Part shown: positions 1-10,958 of the stretch, piece by piece | Numbering within the stretch: the stretch's first letter is position 1 | Layout: the number at the start of each line of letters is the position of its first letter | Source: Ceratobasidium sp. AG-K | Taxonomy: Eukaryota > Basidiomycota > Agaricomycetes > Cantharellales > Ceratobasidiaceae | DNA: 64,000 nt | Reading direction: 5' to 3' | Assembly (NCBI GenBank): GCA_037039685.1 | Contig: JAWNGF010000007.1 | Location: 1,736,001-1,800,000 of the forward strand | Position numbers and translations under genes: made by a program | Notes under the pieces: generated by a model | Seen by the model: the letters and a program-made list of their open reading frames with translations, nothing else | What the model was told of the DNA's origin: nothing | The model's database searches: none

Positions 1-293
1 AGGAGGATGACCTCCAAAACCTGGAACGCTGCGCATCCTCGACAAACAAAGATGTCCCTTTGTAGGAGTTGCATGCGTGTCGGCCATTTCTTTCCGACCC
101 ACTGAAATTCTCCCAGGTCCGAGTGCAAGATGTCGTCCGACGCCCTAAAGTGCATTCTTCCAGAGCTTTGTTGGGACCTTTTGAAGACATAGAGAGCGGC
201 CCCAGCGTCAAGGATTCTCGCCGTAGCAAATGCTGGTCCGTCAAGGACACGGGTGAGGTTGCTGGCGATGGTGGAGCAGGTGACGGCAGGCAT
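1..293 (-). CDS. Element A accessory ORF3, N-terminal part (cut by window edge)
   Basis: About 97 codons of the accessory ORF that follows pol in family A, starting at ATGCCTGCC (291-293 on the minus strand) and open to base 1. It is colinear with ORF3 of B, D, E, K and L, including the V-F-K-R-S-Q-Q stretch, the G-R-M-H-F-R-A-S-D-D stretch and a C-R-G-C motif near the edge. It overlaps the tail of the pol frame. No known domain is recognised and its function is unknown. Confidence 0.7.
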   Translation of the reverse strand, partial: MPAVTCSTIASNLTRVLDGPAFATARILDAGAALYVFKRSQQSSGRMHFRASDDILHSDLGEFQWVGKKWPTRMQLLQRDIFVCRGCAAFQVLEVIL

Positions 294-3200
294 TGTCGGC
301 AACAGAGTAGATTTAGTGAGTAGAGCGAGGAGTGAAGATTGGAGTAGTTGCAAGTTTTGCAGATATCACTACCGGTTGTTCCCCCCCTCCCTTTTATCTT
401 TCCTGGGACATAGTTAGACGGTGTAGGAGCCTCAGGGTGTCGGCGTAGCAAGTCCTTGATGATCTTGGACAGGTGGCCAAAATCTTCTGCCCTTTGTTCT
501 GTGTCTTCTTTGTCCCCATAACCCTTCCATCTGACCCTGTAGAAAAGCCCATCCTTTGTTTTCTTCCAATCCATGATTTTTTCTACTTTGTATTCCTCTT
601 CTCCTTCTTCCGTTATGATCGGCAGTGGTCGGGGTTGGTTACGGCTGAATTCAGTGTCTCCTTTGTAAGGGCTGAGCAAATCGATGTGAAAAACAGGGTG
701 CACCCTCATTGTTGCCGGCAAAGTGAGCTCATAAGCATTTGACCCTATCTTTCGCTTCACAACAAATGGCCCGTGCCTTTTGTTATCCAGCTTCTTTGAT
801 GGTCTCTTTGTTTGAATGTTCTTTCCCAACAGCCATACTAGATCTCCTTCTTGGTACTCGTTTCTTGGCTCTTCCTCTGGGAGCCTTTGGGTTTCCATTG
901 ATGCAATTGCTTTGTCGTGGATTTTACGCCATTTTTCTGTGATGTTGTTTGCTTCCGGAACCGCTGATTCTTCTGCTGAGATGTTCCACAGTGGTTCCCT
1001 CCTGTAGACAATTTGAAAAGGGGAACTACCTGTTACACGGTGCTTCTGTAGATTGTAGCTGAATTCCGCAATCGGTAACAAGTCCGCCCAATCATCCTGT
1101 CGGTAGTTGACGAACGATCGTAGCCAGCCTTCCATCCATTGATTGATTCTCTCTGTTATTCCATCTGTTTGGGGGTGGTAGGCAGTACTGAAACCTGGGC
1201 TAGTTCCAATTTTTTCATAAATGGCTTTCATAAGTTTGGAATTGAAAGTAGTCCCTCCGTCTGAGATCGTGCTCTTTGGAAAACCATGCAGTTTCCAAAC
1301 ATTTGTGACAAAAAGATTTGCAAGGTCGCTTGCCGTGTGAGATTCTTTGCAGGGTATGAAATGCGCCATTCTTGAGAATCAATCCACCACTACTAAGATG
1401 CTATCTGATCCTCTGGATTTTGGTAATTTCACCACGAAGTCAAACGCTATGTCTTCCCACGGTCCTTTTGGGATCTCCAGAGGCTTGACCGGAACTATCG
1501 ATTTTGATCCCTTTGTCCGTTGGCAGGTCTCACAAGATTCCACGTATCTGTTTACGCTCTGCTTCATTCCTGGCCAGAAGTATCTTCTCGATATTAGTTC
1601 CAAAGTTCTAGCTTGTCCTTGATGACCCGCGATTTTTGAGTCGTGGTGAACTCGCATGATGGCCAGCCTGGCTTCCTTATCTTCTGGCACGTAAATCCTT
1701 CCCTTGAACCATAATAGTCCCTCTTTGAAATCGTAATCTTTTGCACTGTGTTGTAGGGTTTTTGGTAGCATTTCCCTCAATTTGCAGATTTCTTTGATTT
1801 GTGCCAACCCTTTGTCTGTTTCCTGTGCCCCCTTGATGGTCTCTATGATGTCTGTGTCTACTTGTCCCATAAACCCCTTGAACCTTTTGACAGATATCAT
1901 AACTTGTTCAGGTGTGGGTGTATCTTCATGGTCTGACCGTCTTGACAATGGGTCCGGTTTAGAAGACAGGATTCCAGGGCGGTATATGATGTCAAAGTTA
2001 TAAGAAGCAAGCAATTGGTGCCATCTTGTGTGTCGACGGTTGAATGTTCTTGCTTCCTTCCAGAACTGTAGGTTCCTATGATCGGTGTAGATGGTGATAG
2101 GGTCTTTTGTTCCTTCCAGGTATAGCCTCCAGTGTGTTAAAGATTCTATGATTGCCATAAGTTCTTTATCGTGGACGTCGTAGTTGAGTTGAGCCTCATT
2201 GAAAGATTTTGAAAGAAAAGCAATAGGCTGTAGGTAGCCATCATCTTGCCTTTGTGACAGGATTGCTCCCATCGCTCCTCCACTTGCGTCTGTTTCCAAG
2301 AAAAAGGGTTTGTCAGGGTTCGGATGGCGTAGAGTGGGTTCCTTGCTGATTTCCGCTTTTAGGGCTTCAAATGCTTCCTGCTGATCGTTTCCCCATTCCC
2401 ATTTGTTCTCTTTTCTCGTCAAGGTTGTCAGGGGTTTTGCTAATCGGCTGAAATTCGGTACGAATCTTCGGTAGAAATTTGCGAATCCTAGGAATGCTTG
2501 GACCTGCTTGACTGTTCTTGGTTCCTTCCATTCCTTTATTGCCTTGACCTTTTCTTCCTCCATTGAGATGCCCGAATTGCTGATTCCAAGTCCAGTATAT
2601 GTCAATTTGGTGACAAAGAATTCGCATTTTGGAAGCTTTGCGAAAAGATTTTCCTCCTGTAAGATCTTTAGTACTCTTCTGACATCCACGGTATGTTGGC
2701 TTCTGTCCTTAGAGAAGACCAGGATGTCATCAATGTATACTATAACACATACGTCAATAAGATCATGGAAAATGTGATTCATATATCTTTGAAAAATGGC
2801 GGGTGCGTTTTTTAGTCCAAAAGGCATGACGACGTATTCGAACAGTCCTTCTTTTGTTCTGAAAGCTGTCTTCCATTCGTCACCTTCCCTAATTCTGATA
2901 TTGTTGAAACCCATGTGTAGATCAATCTTGTAGAAAATTTTCGCGTCCTTGATTTTATCCAGGAGGTCTTCCATTAGGGGCATTGGGAATCTGTCGTCCT
3001 TTGTGATGGCGTTTACTCCTCTGAGATCTTGAACAAGTCGTAGTTGGCGTACTGCCCCAGGATTTTTTTGATCAATCGGTTTTTTGACAAAGAAACAAGG
3101 TGATGCAATGGGTGATTTGCTTGGGCGGATCTTTCCCGCTGCAATTTCCTCATCCAAGTATTCTCTTAGTGCAATTGACTCTGCTGGAGAGAGTGGGATT

Positions 3201-3772
3201 GGTCTGGCCGGTTTTGGGAGTTCAGCTCCTTCCTTGAAGTCAATGGCGCAGTCGTATGGACAATGATCCGGGATTCTTTTGAATTTCTCTTCGCTGAAGA
3301 CATCGGCAAATTCCCTGAATTCCTTGGGTAGGTCGTCTATTGAGGCCGTTCTTGCTTGGATGGGTTCTGGCCGCCATGATATGTGCTTCGTTTTCCAATC
3401 GATGACCGGGTTTGCTTCTTCTAACCATTCCAGTCCAAGGATAAGTTTAGTTTCCCCAGTAGGCATAGCGAAGAAGACTTCTTTGAAGGTTCTTCCTTCC
3501 ACTTCTAGTTCCAGCCTAGCTTTGAAACGTATTTGGTGAGAGAGTTCCTTCCCCTGGATACCGATTACTTTTCTCGGAGTGGAAAGTTCCATGAGTGGAA
3601 TATTGTTGGATCGAGCCCAAGAGATGTCCAAGAAGTTCCTTGATGCTCCGGAATTGATGAGGGTTGGGATAGGTTCTGTGATTCCGGCAACGTTTGCGTA
3701 AACAATGGTTGACTCATTTGTTGCTCTAAAGTACATTGTTTCCGTTGCCGGTTTTTTGGTCTCTCCACACAC
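1..3772 (-). pseudogene. pol: Element A pol (PR-RT-RNase H-INT-chromodomain) with one in-frame TGA
   Basis: Pol of element A, in the -1 frame relative to gag and with no AUG of its own, so probably made as a Gag-Pol fusion. Domains in order are protease (D-S-G-A at about residue 40; here the flanking residue is N, giving I-N-S-G-A-S, a possible loss of the catalytic Asp), RT with Y-I-D-D, RNase H with T-D-A-S-G, integrase HHCC and DDE core, GPF module and chromodomain. One TGA (1379-1381) interrupts integrase just after its first catalytic Asp region. Compared with sister copies, G-A-C-C-G-A became G-A-T-T-G-A. After the stop the frame stays open to base 1, through the chromodomain and then across ORF3. 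Confidence 0.88.
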
Positions 3773-3774
3773 AG

Positions 3775-5558
3775 TTAGAGGGAGACCCCTTCGTTTCCCG
3801 AATTTTCTACAATTGTTGCCTCCCTTCCTTTAATGCTAGGCTCCGTCATTATCCATTCCTTGGACGGGCATTTGAATGAGCGGTGTCCTTCCTGTCCGCA
3901 CTTCAGGCAGCGGTTGGTTGCTATCCTTGCTTTGTATACTTTGTCGGGTAGCCGCTTTGTAGATGATTGTCCGCTAGCAGTTGGTTGGGCTGCCTTCTTC
4001 CCTGTAGAGGCCTTGATTTGTTGCAATTTCTGATCAATAGAGATTGCGATTGAGATCCACCGGTCAAGGGAAAGTTCTCGTTCCGTCCCATCTTCATTGA
4101 TCAGGGTTAGTTCGAAACGCGCTAGTTTGGTTTTGACTTCAGACTTCAACCCTTCCTTGAATTGGTTGATCAGAGCTTCCTGTCCCCAGTTTACGTCTAC
4201 CAGAAGGTATCGGAATTCCGAAGCATAGTTTGCTACTGAGTTGGTCTGTTTGCATTTTCGGATGTCCGATTCGGCTTTGGCTTTTTTGTTAGGGTCGCTG
4301 AACTGTTCCATGAAGTGTGCTTTGAAACTATCCCATGAGGTGAGATTTTGGTTGTTTTCTCCTTGGTTAAGCGATCGTAAGAGTACTTGCGCCCAGTGAG
4401 TGGCGGCTTTGTTCTCGGATTTGAAGTTTGCTAGAGCTTCGCGGATCCTTTCTTCGTTGGAAGTATATTGATCGCTTAGACGTACAAAGTAGCTCTCCAT
4501 TTGTGTGATGAACATTTCGGCACCTTCTCCTTTTTTTCCGTCAAAGGCTTCTGGGCGAGTCACCTTGGGACGACGTGGACTGCTACCGATGTTTGGGTTC
4601 TCGGTTAGTCGTTGGATTCTTAACTCTAATTCGTTGATCCTGGTAGATTCTGCGTCTGGATGTGGTGGAGAATTTGATCGCCTTGAGGGGATCCCGTGCA
4701 GGGATGCTTCGTCCATTTCTTCTCGCATATTGTTGATAGTTTCCTGAACTTCTGTGATTTTGGCAGTGAAGGAGGTTCCTTCCTGTCGTAAGGTTTCTAG
4801 TCCTTGTGTTACTGCCTCGTTCCATTCGAGTTGTCCTTGTCTGGTAGTGTTGAGTTCTTCGCGTACATTGTTCACCAGTCCTTGAGTGTTGGTAACCTCA
4901 TTTCAAAGGCGGGTTACGTCCTGACCGACTAGAAAGGAATTATGTTCGCCATTTCTTGCTGCGTTCAGAATGTCCGTCAAGGTGCCTTGTAGGGTATTGA
5001 TGGAGTCGTTAAAGGTTTGCTGGTTGTTTGCTAGGACTTGTGTGGCTTGTTCTAGGCTGCTGAGCCTTCGATCTATAGTGACTCTCATTCCGTCTATAAC
5101 CCTAAGGGTGGCGTTGTGTCTCCCTTCTAGGAGGTCGTCCAGATCGTCTAGATTACTGATTACAGTCCTGCTGCTAGAACTGGAACTTGAACTTGAGCTT
5201 CCTGGATCACTGGCGCCTTGTTGTGCTGAGGTCGATTGCCCGGAGTAACCCTGTGGGACATAAGGTGGTGCTGGAAACGCTGGCGTGACTGGTTGGGAAG
5301 CCATTGGAATTGGTCCTGCGTTGGTGATGGTTCCTCCAATTTGAGGGACTGTAGGGACATTGGGAATGTGTGGTGTGGGAGGAGGTCTAATGGGGACAAG
5401 CGACACGCCCCCATGAGCTTCGGGTTGGGGAGAAAAGAACTGTCTCCTAGTCCCTAGTGGCCACAAGGGACGTGATGGCCCTGGACTTCCAGTTGAAATG
5501 CGAATTACAGCTGGAGTGGGGTCATTTGTGAGATCTCCTGGTTCTCTATTTGTGATAG
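3775..5558 (-). pseudogene. gag: Element A gag, C-terminal segment with in-frame TGA
   Basis: Main part of gag: proline-rich N-terminal region, coiled-coil-prone middle, Ty3-type capsid (W-A-Q-V-L-L to the F-R-Y-L-L region) and a CX2CX4HX4C zinc knuckle (C-L-K-C...H...C). It should form the cytoplasmic particle and bind genomic RNA. A TGA at 4903-4905 replaces the CGA of element D, and the same stop is found in E and L. The segment is cut at 5558 by element B and the N-terminus continues at 11421-11637 in frame. Confidence 0.85.
3776..3799 (-). promoter_or_regulatory. -1 frameshift signal of element A (GGGAAAC variant)
   Basis: GTTTCCC on the plus strand at 3793-3799 is GGGAAAC on the coding strand, in phase as G-GGA-AAC a few codons before the gag stop. 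A 5-nt spacer and the family-A hairpin follow. GGGAAAC is the heptamer used by PEG10, a gene derived from a sushi-type retrotransposon. Activity is inferred. Confidence 0.7.
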
Positions 5559-6015
5559 TGTCGTGAGCTAGCTCACTCCATCGGACTCGCCTGTTGTCTC
5601 GCCTGTCTGTCTCTCTCTTTCTGTTACGTTTCCCGTTTCCGTTTGCCGCGTTGCCACCTTCTTGTGGTTATTTGTTACACAGTGTAACGCGACTGTGCTT
5701 TGTACAAGTCATGTCTGTTCATACAGCATGACTCACATGGACACTCCTGACTGGCTGTTATGTATGACTCGTGTGGCTGCGCCTTGTATGACTTGGCCAC
5801 TTTCTGAATATATATAGAGGACCAACAAGCCTGGTAACCCCAGCTTGTTTTGTCTCGTCAAAACATCCCCTTCGAAGTGACACTTAGAACCACCCCTACC
5901 CTCAAGAGCCTACAGACACTTAAGTGCGTTGCGGTTCAAGAGGTCACTTAGGTCTTAGTGCCGTCCACTCTCCATCGCGGCTCATCTCATACCCACCAAG
6001 AAGAAGCTTACGACA
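5559..6015 (+). repeat. Element B 5' LTR
   Basis: 457 bp, TGTCGT to ACGACA. U3 has TGACTCA at 5729-5735 and related sites. The TATA box TATATATA is at 5809-5816, and the predicted transcript start is at A5842, 33 nt from the first T. U5 carries the imperfect palindrome CACTTAGGTCTTAGTG at 5945-5960. Confidence 0.95.
5842..5853 (+). promoter_or_regulatory. Predicted transcript start and self-primer of element B
   Basis: AGCTTGTTTTGT is the perfect reverse complement of the site at 6018-6029 just downstream of the LTR. In Tf1 the 5' end of the RNA folds back on such a site and is cleaved to prime minus-strand synthesis. The same pairing recurs in A, D, E and L. Confidence 0.75.
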
Positions 6016-6017
6016 TT

Positions 6018-6029
6018 ACAAAACAAGCT
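6018..6029 (+). promoter_or_regulatory. Primer-binding site (self-priming type) of element B
   Basis: ACAAAACAAGCT lies 2 nt after the LTR end and pairs over 12 nt with the predicted RNA 5' end at 5842-5853. There is no TGG start as expected for most tRNA 3' ends. Confidence 0.75.
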
Positions 6030-6045
6030 TAACAAACACACAAAT

Positions 6046-6671
6046 ATGTCTATTCAAGAGGACGGAGGGTCACGCCCCTCATCCACCATATCAGCAAGAA
6101 GAGGACCCAGTCGGGCAGCAAGGCCCACAGGATCACTGAACGAACAAGATATCGCACAAGCTCAAGCGGGAGGACCAGTCCGATCACGTTCCCAAAGTCA
6201 AACATCAATGCCGGGAGCTTTCGGCAGTACCGACACGACAATGGTACAAGAAGGAGATCCCACTATCACGGGTAGAGAACCAGGGGATCTTACAAATGAC
6301 CCCACTCCAGCTGTAATCCGCATCTCAACTGGAAGTCCAGGGCCATCACGCCCATTGTGGCCACTAGGATCTAGGAGACAGTTCTTCTCTCCCCAACCCG
6401 AAGCTCATGGGGGCGTGTCGCTTGTTCCCATTAGACCTCCTCCTACACCACATATTCCCAACCAACCGCTAGCGGACAATCCTCTACAAAGCGGCTACCC
6501 GACGAAGTATACAAGGCAAGGATAGCAAGCAACCGCTGCCTGAAGTGCGGACAGGAAGGACATCGCTCATTCAAATGCCCATCCAAGGAATGGATAATGA
6601 CAGAACCTAGCGTTAAAGGAAGAGAGGCAACAATCGTAGAAGACTCGGGAAAAGAAGGGGTCTCCCTCTAA
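6046..6671 (+). pseudogene. gag: Element B gag with 1.37-kb internal deletion
   Basis: ATG at 6046 opens the usual gag N-terminus. At 6457-6462 (CCCAAC) the sequence jumps to the region just before the zinc knuckle; element E has CCCAAC at both corresponding points, 1369 bp apart. The loss is not a multiple of three, so the N-terminal frame stops at 6523-6525 and the zinc-knuckle segment (C-L-K-C...H...C) lies in another frame up to the TAA at 6669-6671. The coiled-coil part and capsid are gone. This gag cannot build particles or feed the frameshift. Confidence 0.93.
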
Positions 6672-6688
6672 CTGTGTGTGGAGAGACC
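6647..6688 (+). promoter_or_regulatory. -1 frameshift cassette of element B
   Basis: Heptamer GGGAAAA (6647-6653), spacer GAAGG, then a hairpin of GGTCTCCCT (6659-6667) with GGAGAGACC (6680-6688) around a 12-nt loop; one internal mismatch and one G-T pair. In this copy it is cut off from the gag start by the deletion. Confidence 0.65.
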
Positions 6689-9600
6689 GAAAAACCAACA
6701 ACGGAAACAATGTACTTTAGAGCGACAAATGAATCTACCATTGGCTACGCGAACGTTGCTGGAATCACAGAACCTATCCCAACCCTCATCGATTCTGGAG
6801 CATCAAAGAACTTCTTGGACATCTCGTGGGCTCGATCCAACAACATTCCTCTCATGGAACTTTCCACTCCCAGAAAAGTAATTGGCATCCAGGGGAAGGA
6901 ACTCTCTCACCAAATACGTTTCAAAGCTAAGCTAGAACTAAACGTAGAAGGAAGGACCTTCAAACAAGTCTTTTTCGCTATGCCTACTGGGGAAACTAAA
7001 CTTATCCTTGGATTGGAATGGTTAGAAGAAGCAAACCCGGTCATCGATTGGAAAACAAAGCACATATCATGGCGACCAGAACCCATACAAGCAAGAACGG
7101 CCTCAATAGACGACCTACCAGAAGAATTCAAGGAATTTGCCGATGTCTTCAGTGAAGAGAAATTCAAAAAAATCCCGGATCATCGTCCATACGACTGCGC
7201 CATCGACTTCAAGGAAGGAGCTGAGCTCCCGAAGCCTGCCAGACCTATCCCACTCTCCCCAGCAGAATCTATTGCACTAAGAGAATACCTGGATGAAGAA
7301 ATCGCGGCGGGAAAAATTCGACCAAGCAAATCACCCATTGCATCACCTTGTTTCTTTGTCAAAAAACCTGTCGATCCAAAAAATCCAGGGGCAGTTCGCC
7401 AACTACGACTTGTCCAAGACCTCAGAGGAGTAAACGCCATTACAAAGGATGACAGATTCCCTAAGCCCCTAATGGAAGACCTCCTGGATAAAATCAAGGA
7501 CGCAAAAATTTTCTCCAAGATTGATCTACGTATGGGTTTCAACAATATCAGAATTAGGGAAGGTGACGAATGGAAGACAGCTTTCAGAACAAAAGAAGGA
7601 CTGTTTGAATACGTCGTCATGCCTTTTGGACTAAAGAACGCACCCGCCATCTTCCAAAGATATATGAATCACATTTTCCATGATCTTATCGACGTATGCG
7701 TCATAGTATACATTGACAACATCCTAGTCTTCTCTAAGGACAGAAGCCAACATACCGTGGATGTCAGAAAAGTACTGAAGATCTTACTGGAGGAGAATCT
7801 TTTTGCAAAGCTTCCAAAATGCGAGTTCTTTGTCACCAAATTGACATATACTGGACTTGGAATCAGCGACTCAGGCATCTCTATGGAGGAAGAAAAAGTA
7901 AAGGCAATAAAGGAATGGAAGGAGCCAAGAACGGTCAAACAAGTTCAGGCATTCCTAGGATTCGCAAATTTTTACCGAAGATTTGTGCCGAATTTCAGCC
8001 GATTAGCAAAACCCCTGACAACCTTGACAAGAAAGGAAAACAAGTGGGAATGGGGAAACGATCAGCAGGAACCTTTTGTGGCCCTGAAAACAGAAATCAG
8101 CAAGGAACCCACTCTACGCCATCCAAACCCCAACAAACCGTTTTTCCTGGAAACAGACGCAAGTGGAGTAGCAATGGGAGCAATCTTGTCGCAAAGGCAA
8201 GACGACGGCTATTTGCATCCTATTGCCTTTCTTTCAAAGTCTTTTAACGAGGCTCAACTCAACTATGACGTCCACGATAAGGAACTTATGGCTATCATAG
8301 AATCTTTAACACATTGGAGGCTATACCTTGAAGGAACAAGGGACCCTATCACCATCTACACCAATCATAGGAACCTACAATTCTGGAAGGAAGCAAGAAC
8401 GTTCAACCGCCGACACGCAAGATGGCACCAACTGCTCGCCTCCTATAACTTTGACATCATATATCGCCCTGGCATCCTGTCGTCAAAACCGGATCTATTG
8501 TCAAGACGGTCGGACCATGAAGATATCCCGACGCCTGAACAGGTTATGATATCTGTTGAAAGATTCAAAGGATTTGTGGGACAAGTAGACACAAACATCA
8601 TAGAAACTATCAAGGAAGCTCAAGAAACAGATGAAGGACTGGCACGAATCAAAGAAATCTGCAAATCAAGGGAAACGTTACCAAAAGCCCTACAACACAG
8701 CGCAAAAGATTATGATTTCAAGGAGGGACTATTATGGTTCAAGGGAAGGATCTACGTACCAGAAGATAAGGAAGCCAGACTGGCCATCATGCAAGTTCAT
8801 CACGACTCAAAAATTGCAGGACATCAAGGACAGGCTAGAACATTGGAACTGATATCAAGAAGGTACTTCTGGCCAGGAATGAAGCAAAGTATAAACAGGT
8901 ACGTGGAATCCTGCGAGACCTGCCAGCGGACAAAGGGATCAAAGCAAATAGTCCCGATCAAGCCTCTGGAGATTCCAAAAGGACCGTGGGAAGACATAGC
9001 GTTCGACTTTGTGGTGAAGTTACCAAAATCCAGAGGATCAGATAGCATCTTAGTAGTGGTGGACCGATTCTCAAGAATGGCACACTTCATACCCTGCAAA
9101 GAATCTCACACGGCAAGCGACCTTGCAAATCTTTTTATCACGAATGTTTGGAAACTGCACGGTTTCCCAAAAAGCACAATCTCAGACCGAGGGACTACTT
9201 TCAACTCCAAGCTTATGAAAGCCATTTATGAAAAAATTGGAACTAGCCCAGGTTTCAGTACTGCCTACCACCCCCAAACAGATGGAATAACAGAGAAAAT
9301 CAATCAATGGATGGAAGGCTGGCTACGATCTTTTGTCAACTACCGGCAGGATGACTGGGCGGACTTATTACCGATTGCGGAGTTCAGCTATAATCTACAG
9401 AAGCATCGCGTAACAGGTAATTCCCCTTTCGAGATTGTCTATGGGAGGGAACCACTGTGGAACATCTCAGCGGAAGAATCAGCGGTTCCAGGAGCAAACA
9501 ACATCACAGGAAAATGGCGCAAAATCCACGACGAAGCTATTGCGTCTATGGAGACCCATAGGCTCCCAGAAGAAGAGCCGAAGATCAAGTACCAAGAAGG

Positions 9601-10588
9601 AGATCTAGTATGGCTACTTGGAAGAAACATTCAAACAAAAAGACCATCGAAGAAACTGGACAACAAAAAGCACGGGCCATTTGTCGTGAAGTGGCAGATA
9701 GGATCACATGCTTATGAGCTTGATCTGCCGGCAACAATGAGGGTGCACCCTGTTTTCCACATCGATTTGCTCAGCCCTTACAAAGGAGACACTGAATTCA
9801 GCCGTAACCAACCCCGACCACCGCCAATCATAACAGAAGAAGGAGAGGAAGAATATGAAGTAGAGAAGATCTTGGACTGGAAAGAGACAAAGGACGGCCT
9901 TTTTTACAGGGTCAGATGGAAGGGTTACGGAAGCGAAGAAGACACAGAACAAAGGGCAGAAGATTTTGGACACCTTTCAAGGATCATCAAGGACCTTCTA
10001 CGCCGACACCCCGAGGCTCCCACGCCATCTAACTACGCTCCAGGGAGGATAAAAGGCAGGGGCTGCGAAACCAGTAACATCACTTGCAAAACTTGCTACT
10101 ACTCCAAGAAACACTCTCAACTCCACGCTTTAAATCTCTTTTGCCCTCTACAATGCCTGCCGTCTCCCGCTCTACCATTGCCAACAACCTCATCCGCGTC
10201 CTCGAGGGACCTGCCTTTGCCACGGCAAGGATCCTTGACTCTGGAGCCGCCCTCTACGTCTTCAAGAGGTCTCAACAAGGCTCGGGCAGAATGCACTTCA
10301 GGGCCTCGGACGACATCCTCCACTCAGACCTGGGGGAATTCCAGTGGGTCGGGAAAAAATGGCCGACACGCATGCAGCTCCTGCGGAAGGACATATATGT
10401 CTGCCGGGGGTGCGCTGCTTTCCAGGTCTCGGAGGTCGTCCTCCTCTCCACCCACATGCTTGGAGTGGTGGAATGGGGACAAGAAGGAGCGTACTCGAGC
10501 GAGTGGGTACCGGGTTACGACGGAAGGCAGCCAACGCTCCGACCTAGATGGAACGACGCCTGGGACGCCAACTACGAGAAGGACCTGA
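6674..10588 (+). CDS. pol: Element B pol, open but with RT and RNase H active-site substitutions
   Basis: A 1304-codon frame beginning just after gag in the -1 frame; the first codon is GTG and initiation is probably by frameshift. Approximate residues: protease D-S-G-A 40; RT active site 346-349; RNase H D-A-S 492; HHCC zinc finger 710-753 (H-H-D...H, C-E-T-C); integrase D 777, D 838, E 873; GPF 1001; chromodomain 1056-1115. The RT motif is Y-I-D-N, not Y-I-D-D (AAC at 7718-7720), and RNase H has T-N-H for T-D-H. Both changes are G-to-A. The last 145 codons or so overlap ORF3 and probably have no function of their own. The chromodomain keeps the Y, W and Y cage positions but lacks the usual T-W-E-P. 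Confidence 0.9.
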   Translation: MCGETEKPTTETMYFRATNESTIGYANVAGITEPIPTLIDSGASKNFLDISWARSNNIPLMELSTPRKVIGIQGKELSHQIRFKAKLELNVEGRTFKQVFFAMPTGETKLILGLEWLEEANPVIDWKTKHISWRPEPIQARTASIDDLPEEFKEFADVFSEEKFKKIPDHRPYDCAIDFKEGAELPKPARPIPLSPAESIALREYLDEEIAAGKIRPSKSPIASPCFFVKKPVDPKNPGAVRQLRLVQDLRGVNAITKDDRFPKPLMEDLLDKIKDAKIFSKIDLRMGFNNIRIREGDEWKTAFRTKEGLFEYVVMPFGLKNAPAIFQRYMNHIFHDLIDVCVIVYIDNILVFSKDRSQHTVDVRKVLKILLEENLFAKLPKCEFFVTKLTYTGLGISDSGISMEEEKVKAIKEWKEPRTVKQVQAFLGFANFYRRFVPNFSRLAKPLTTLTRKENKWEWGNDQQEPFVALKTEISKEPTLRHPNPNKPFFLETDASGVAMGAILSQRQDDGYLHPIAFLSKSFNEAQLNYDVHDKELMAIIESLTHWRLYLEGTRDPITIYTNHRNLQFWKEARTFNRRHARWHQLLASYNFDIIYRPGILSSKPDLLSRRSDHEDIPTPEQVMISVERFKGFVGQVDTNIIETIKEAQETDEGLARIKEICKSRETLPKALQHSAKDYDFKEGLLWFKGRIYVPEDKEARLAIMQVHHDSKIAGHQGQARTLELISRRYFWPGMKQSINRYVESCETCQRTKGSKQIVPIKPLEIPKGPWEDIAFDFVVKLPKSRGSDSILVVVDRFSRMAHFIPCKESHTASDLANLFITNVWKLHGFPKSTISDRGTTFNSKLMKAIYEKIGTSPGFSTAYHPQTDGITEKINQWMEGWLRSFVNYRQDDWADLLPIAEFSYNLQKHRVTGNSPFEIVYGREPLWNISAEESAVPGANNITGKWRKIHDEAIASMETHRLPEEEPKIKYQEGDLVWLLGRNIQTKRPSKKLDNKKHGPFVVKWQIGSHAYELDLPATMRVHPVFHIDLLSPYKGDTEFSRNQPRPPPIITEEGEEEYEVEKILDWKETKDGLFYRVRWKGYGSEEDTEQRAEDFGHLSRIIKDLLRRHPEAPTPSNYAPGRIKGRGCETSNITCKTCYYSKKHSQLHALNLFCPLQCLPSPALPLPTTSSASSRDLPLPRQGSLTLEPPSTSSRGLNKARAECTSGPRTTSSTQTWGNSSGSGKNGRHACSSCGRTYMSAGGALLSRSRRSSSSPPTCLEWWNGDKKERTRASGYRVTTEGSQRSDLDGTTPGTPTTRRT

Positions 10589-10917
10589 GCGACTGGAGGA
10601 TGGAGAGGGGCAGATACCAGAAGGAGAAGATCGAATGGGAACCTTACTGGTGGAAGAAGGAGGAGACCGACGTGTCAGCATGGAAGGAGGCAGAGCCCGA
10701 CGTGCGACAGTGGGATGGGGAGTTTGTGGAGGCCCAGAACCGGGTTTTGGATTGGGCCAAGGCGGACTGGACAAAGGAGGAAACCTGGGAAGAATGGGAA
10801 AAATTCTCGGACGAACCGGGAAATACCACCTTCAATCCCATCGACCTGACCTTAGAGGAGGAGGAGGGGCTGGAGGAGTATATGCTAAAGAAGGAAAAGG
10901 ACTGTGCGGTACAGTAA
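10153..10917 (+). CDS. Element B accessory ORF3
   Basis: 255-aa frame from ATGCCTGCC; an upstream in-frame ATG at 10084 would add 23 codons. The protein is hydrophilic and Trp-rich, with W roughly every 8-10 residues in the second half, and contains C-R-G-C. It has no signal peptide or membrane span, so it is not an envelope protein. It ends in an acidic tail with N-P-I-D-L-T followed by glutamates, which resembles a SUMO-interaction motif. It overlaps the pol frame. The ORF is intact although gag is destroyed. Function unknown. Confidence 0.75.
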   Translation: MPAVSRSTIANNLIRVLEGPAFATARILDSGAALYVFKRSQQGSGRMHFRASDDILHSDLGEFQWVGKKWPTRMQLLRKDIYVCRGCAAFQVSEVVLLSTHMLGVVEWGQEGAYSSEWVPGYDGRQPTLRPRWNDAWDANYEKDLSDWRMERGRYQKEKIEWEPYWWKKEETDVSAWKEAEPDVRQWDGEFVEAQNRVLDWAKADWTKEETWEEWEKFSDEPGNTTFNPIDLTLEEEEGLEEYMLKKEKDCAVQ

Positions 10918-10944
10918 GTCCGTTTAGGTCCCCCAAACGGACTC

Positions 10945-10958
10945 TTAGGGGGGAGTAA
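10945..10958 (+). promoter_or_regulatory. Polypurine tract of element B
   Basis: TTAGGGGGGAGTAA directly before the 3' LTR, the expected plus-strand primer site. The sequence is the same in D, E, K and L. Confidence 0.85.

Noticed and set aside
1379..3539. Antisense ORFs of 60-160 codons along the pol genes
   Set aside because: They recur at the same places opposite every pol copy and are shadows of pol codon usage; no domain or start context supports them.
6016..6029. Conventional tRNA primer-binding site
   Set aside because: No TGG-type match to a tRNA 3' end; perfect complementarity to the predicted RNA 5' end explains the site better.
10153..10917. ORF3 as a retroviral envelope gene
   Set aside because: It sits in the env position but has no signal peptide, membrane span or glycosylation-rich ectodomain pattern.
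10589..10958. Polypurine tracts as G-quadruplexes
   Set aside because: Each has a single G-run, and position directly before the LTR fits plus-strand priming.
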